The notes beneath the pieces are model-generated. The model was not told the DNA's origin. It ran no database searches and saw only the letters and a program-made list of their open reading frames with translations. A program made the translations under genes and the position numbers. Shown here piece after piece: positions 63,892 to 64,000 of a stretch of DNA of 64,000 nucleotides. Position 1 is the first letter of the stretch; every line of letters starts with the position of its first letter. The DNA is from JAUYQR01 sp050632395 (lineage in GTDB: Bacteria; Pseudomonadota; Alphaproteobacteria; Rhodobacterales; Rhodobacteraceae): positions 1,240,001 to 1,304,000 of the forward strand of contig NZ_CP192600.1 of the NCBI RefSeq assembly GCF_050632395.1. Direction: 5' to 3'.

Positions 63892-64000
63892 ATGCACGCC
63901 TACCGCAGCCACACCTGTGCCGAGTTGAACACCGCCCATGTGGGCCAAGAGGTCCGGCTTTCGGGCTGGGTTCACCGGGTGCGCGACCACGGCGGCGTGT
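63892..64000 (+). CDS. aspS: Aspartyl-tRNA synthetase, N-terminal part (cut by the window)
   Basis: The first 36 codons read MHAYRSHTCAELNTAHVGQEVRLSGWVHRVRDHGG, the start of the N-terminal OB-fold anticodon-binding domain of bacterial AspS. ATG follows GGAAGGGGAATTAGA. The rest lies beyond the window. The enzyme charges tRNA(Asp). Confidence 0.93.
   Translation, partial: MHAYRSHTCAELNTAHVGQEVRLSGWVHRVRDHGGV

Overview
The window is about 64 kb of GC-rich DNA from an alphaproteobacterium, most likely a member of the Rhodobacteraceae. The evidence is the gene content: a gbpR-chvE-gguABC locus, a Caulobacter/rhizobium-type inositol importer (ibpA-iatP-iatA), a MocD/MocE pair, and housekeeping genes carB, pabB, an aminotransferase IV gene and aspS at the right end. 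The species was not determined. About 58 kb is a run of catabolic modules, each pairing an ABC importer with sugar- or ring-modifying enzymes. The last 6 kb is housekeeping.

Layout. (1) 1-572: the end of a frameshifted IS3-family transposase gene. (2) 703-19347: cluster A. A leaderless protein with a helix-turn-helix fused to a solute-binding domain and a 3-hydroxyisobutyrate-dehydrogenase-like enzyme are divergent from a long + strand operon. That operon holds two zinc-type dehydrogenases, a PRISE-type enone reductase, a YciI protein, a Gfo/Idh/MocA dehydrogenase, a ribose-type importer with an ATPase-permease fusion, and a complete lower hydroxyquinol route (dioxygenase, maleylacetate reductase, 3-oxoadipate CoA-transferase, thiolase). 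(3) 19457-21374: a TSUP permease and an IclR regulator. (4) 21515-24360: a leaderless solute-binding-like protein, a CaiB-type CoA-transferase and a MaoC hydratase. (5) 24364-34766: a large - strand operon for a deoxysugar or sugar acid (MalEFGK-type importer, enolase-superfamily dehydratase, mutarotase, Gfo/Idh enzyme, MaoC protein, split UxaA-type protein, SDR), with a divergent lactonase. (6) 34779-43658: a dhaK remnant, then gbpR and chvE-gguABC with an aldehyde dehydrogenase and a mutarotase. (7) 43864-49819: an MsbA-like exporter, two exported proteins with Gly/Asn repeats, and a two-component system. (8) 49827-58366: the inositol/rhizopine-like region (divergent PanB-like protein, MocE- and MocD-like proteins, LacI regulator, sugar isomerase-like barrel, ibpA-iatP-iatA-idhA). 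(9) 58514-64000: carB, pabB, aminotransferase IV and the start of aspS.

How the genes work together. Each module follows the same logic: periplasmic capture, ABC import, oxidation by a Gfo/Idh, SDR or MDR enzyme, dehydration, then entry into central metabolism. Cluster A stands out because a sugar-type importer and sugar-type dehydrogenases are translationally coupled to hydroxyquinol ring cleavage, and no aromatic hydroxylase is present. This suggests that hydroxyquinol is made from an imported polyol, cyclitol or glycoside and not by hydroxylating resorcinol. That is inference. In all four importer operons the gene for the periplasmic binding protein is followed by a strong intercistronic hairpin, a common way to keep binding protein in excess over the membrane components. 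Several perfect palindromes in regulatory gaps are good operator candidates for the neighbouring regulators.
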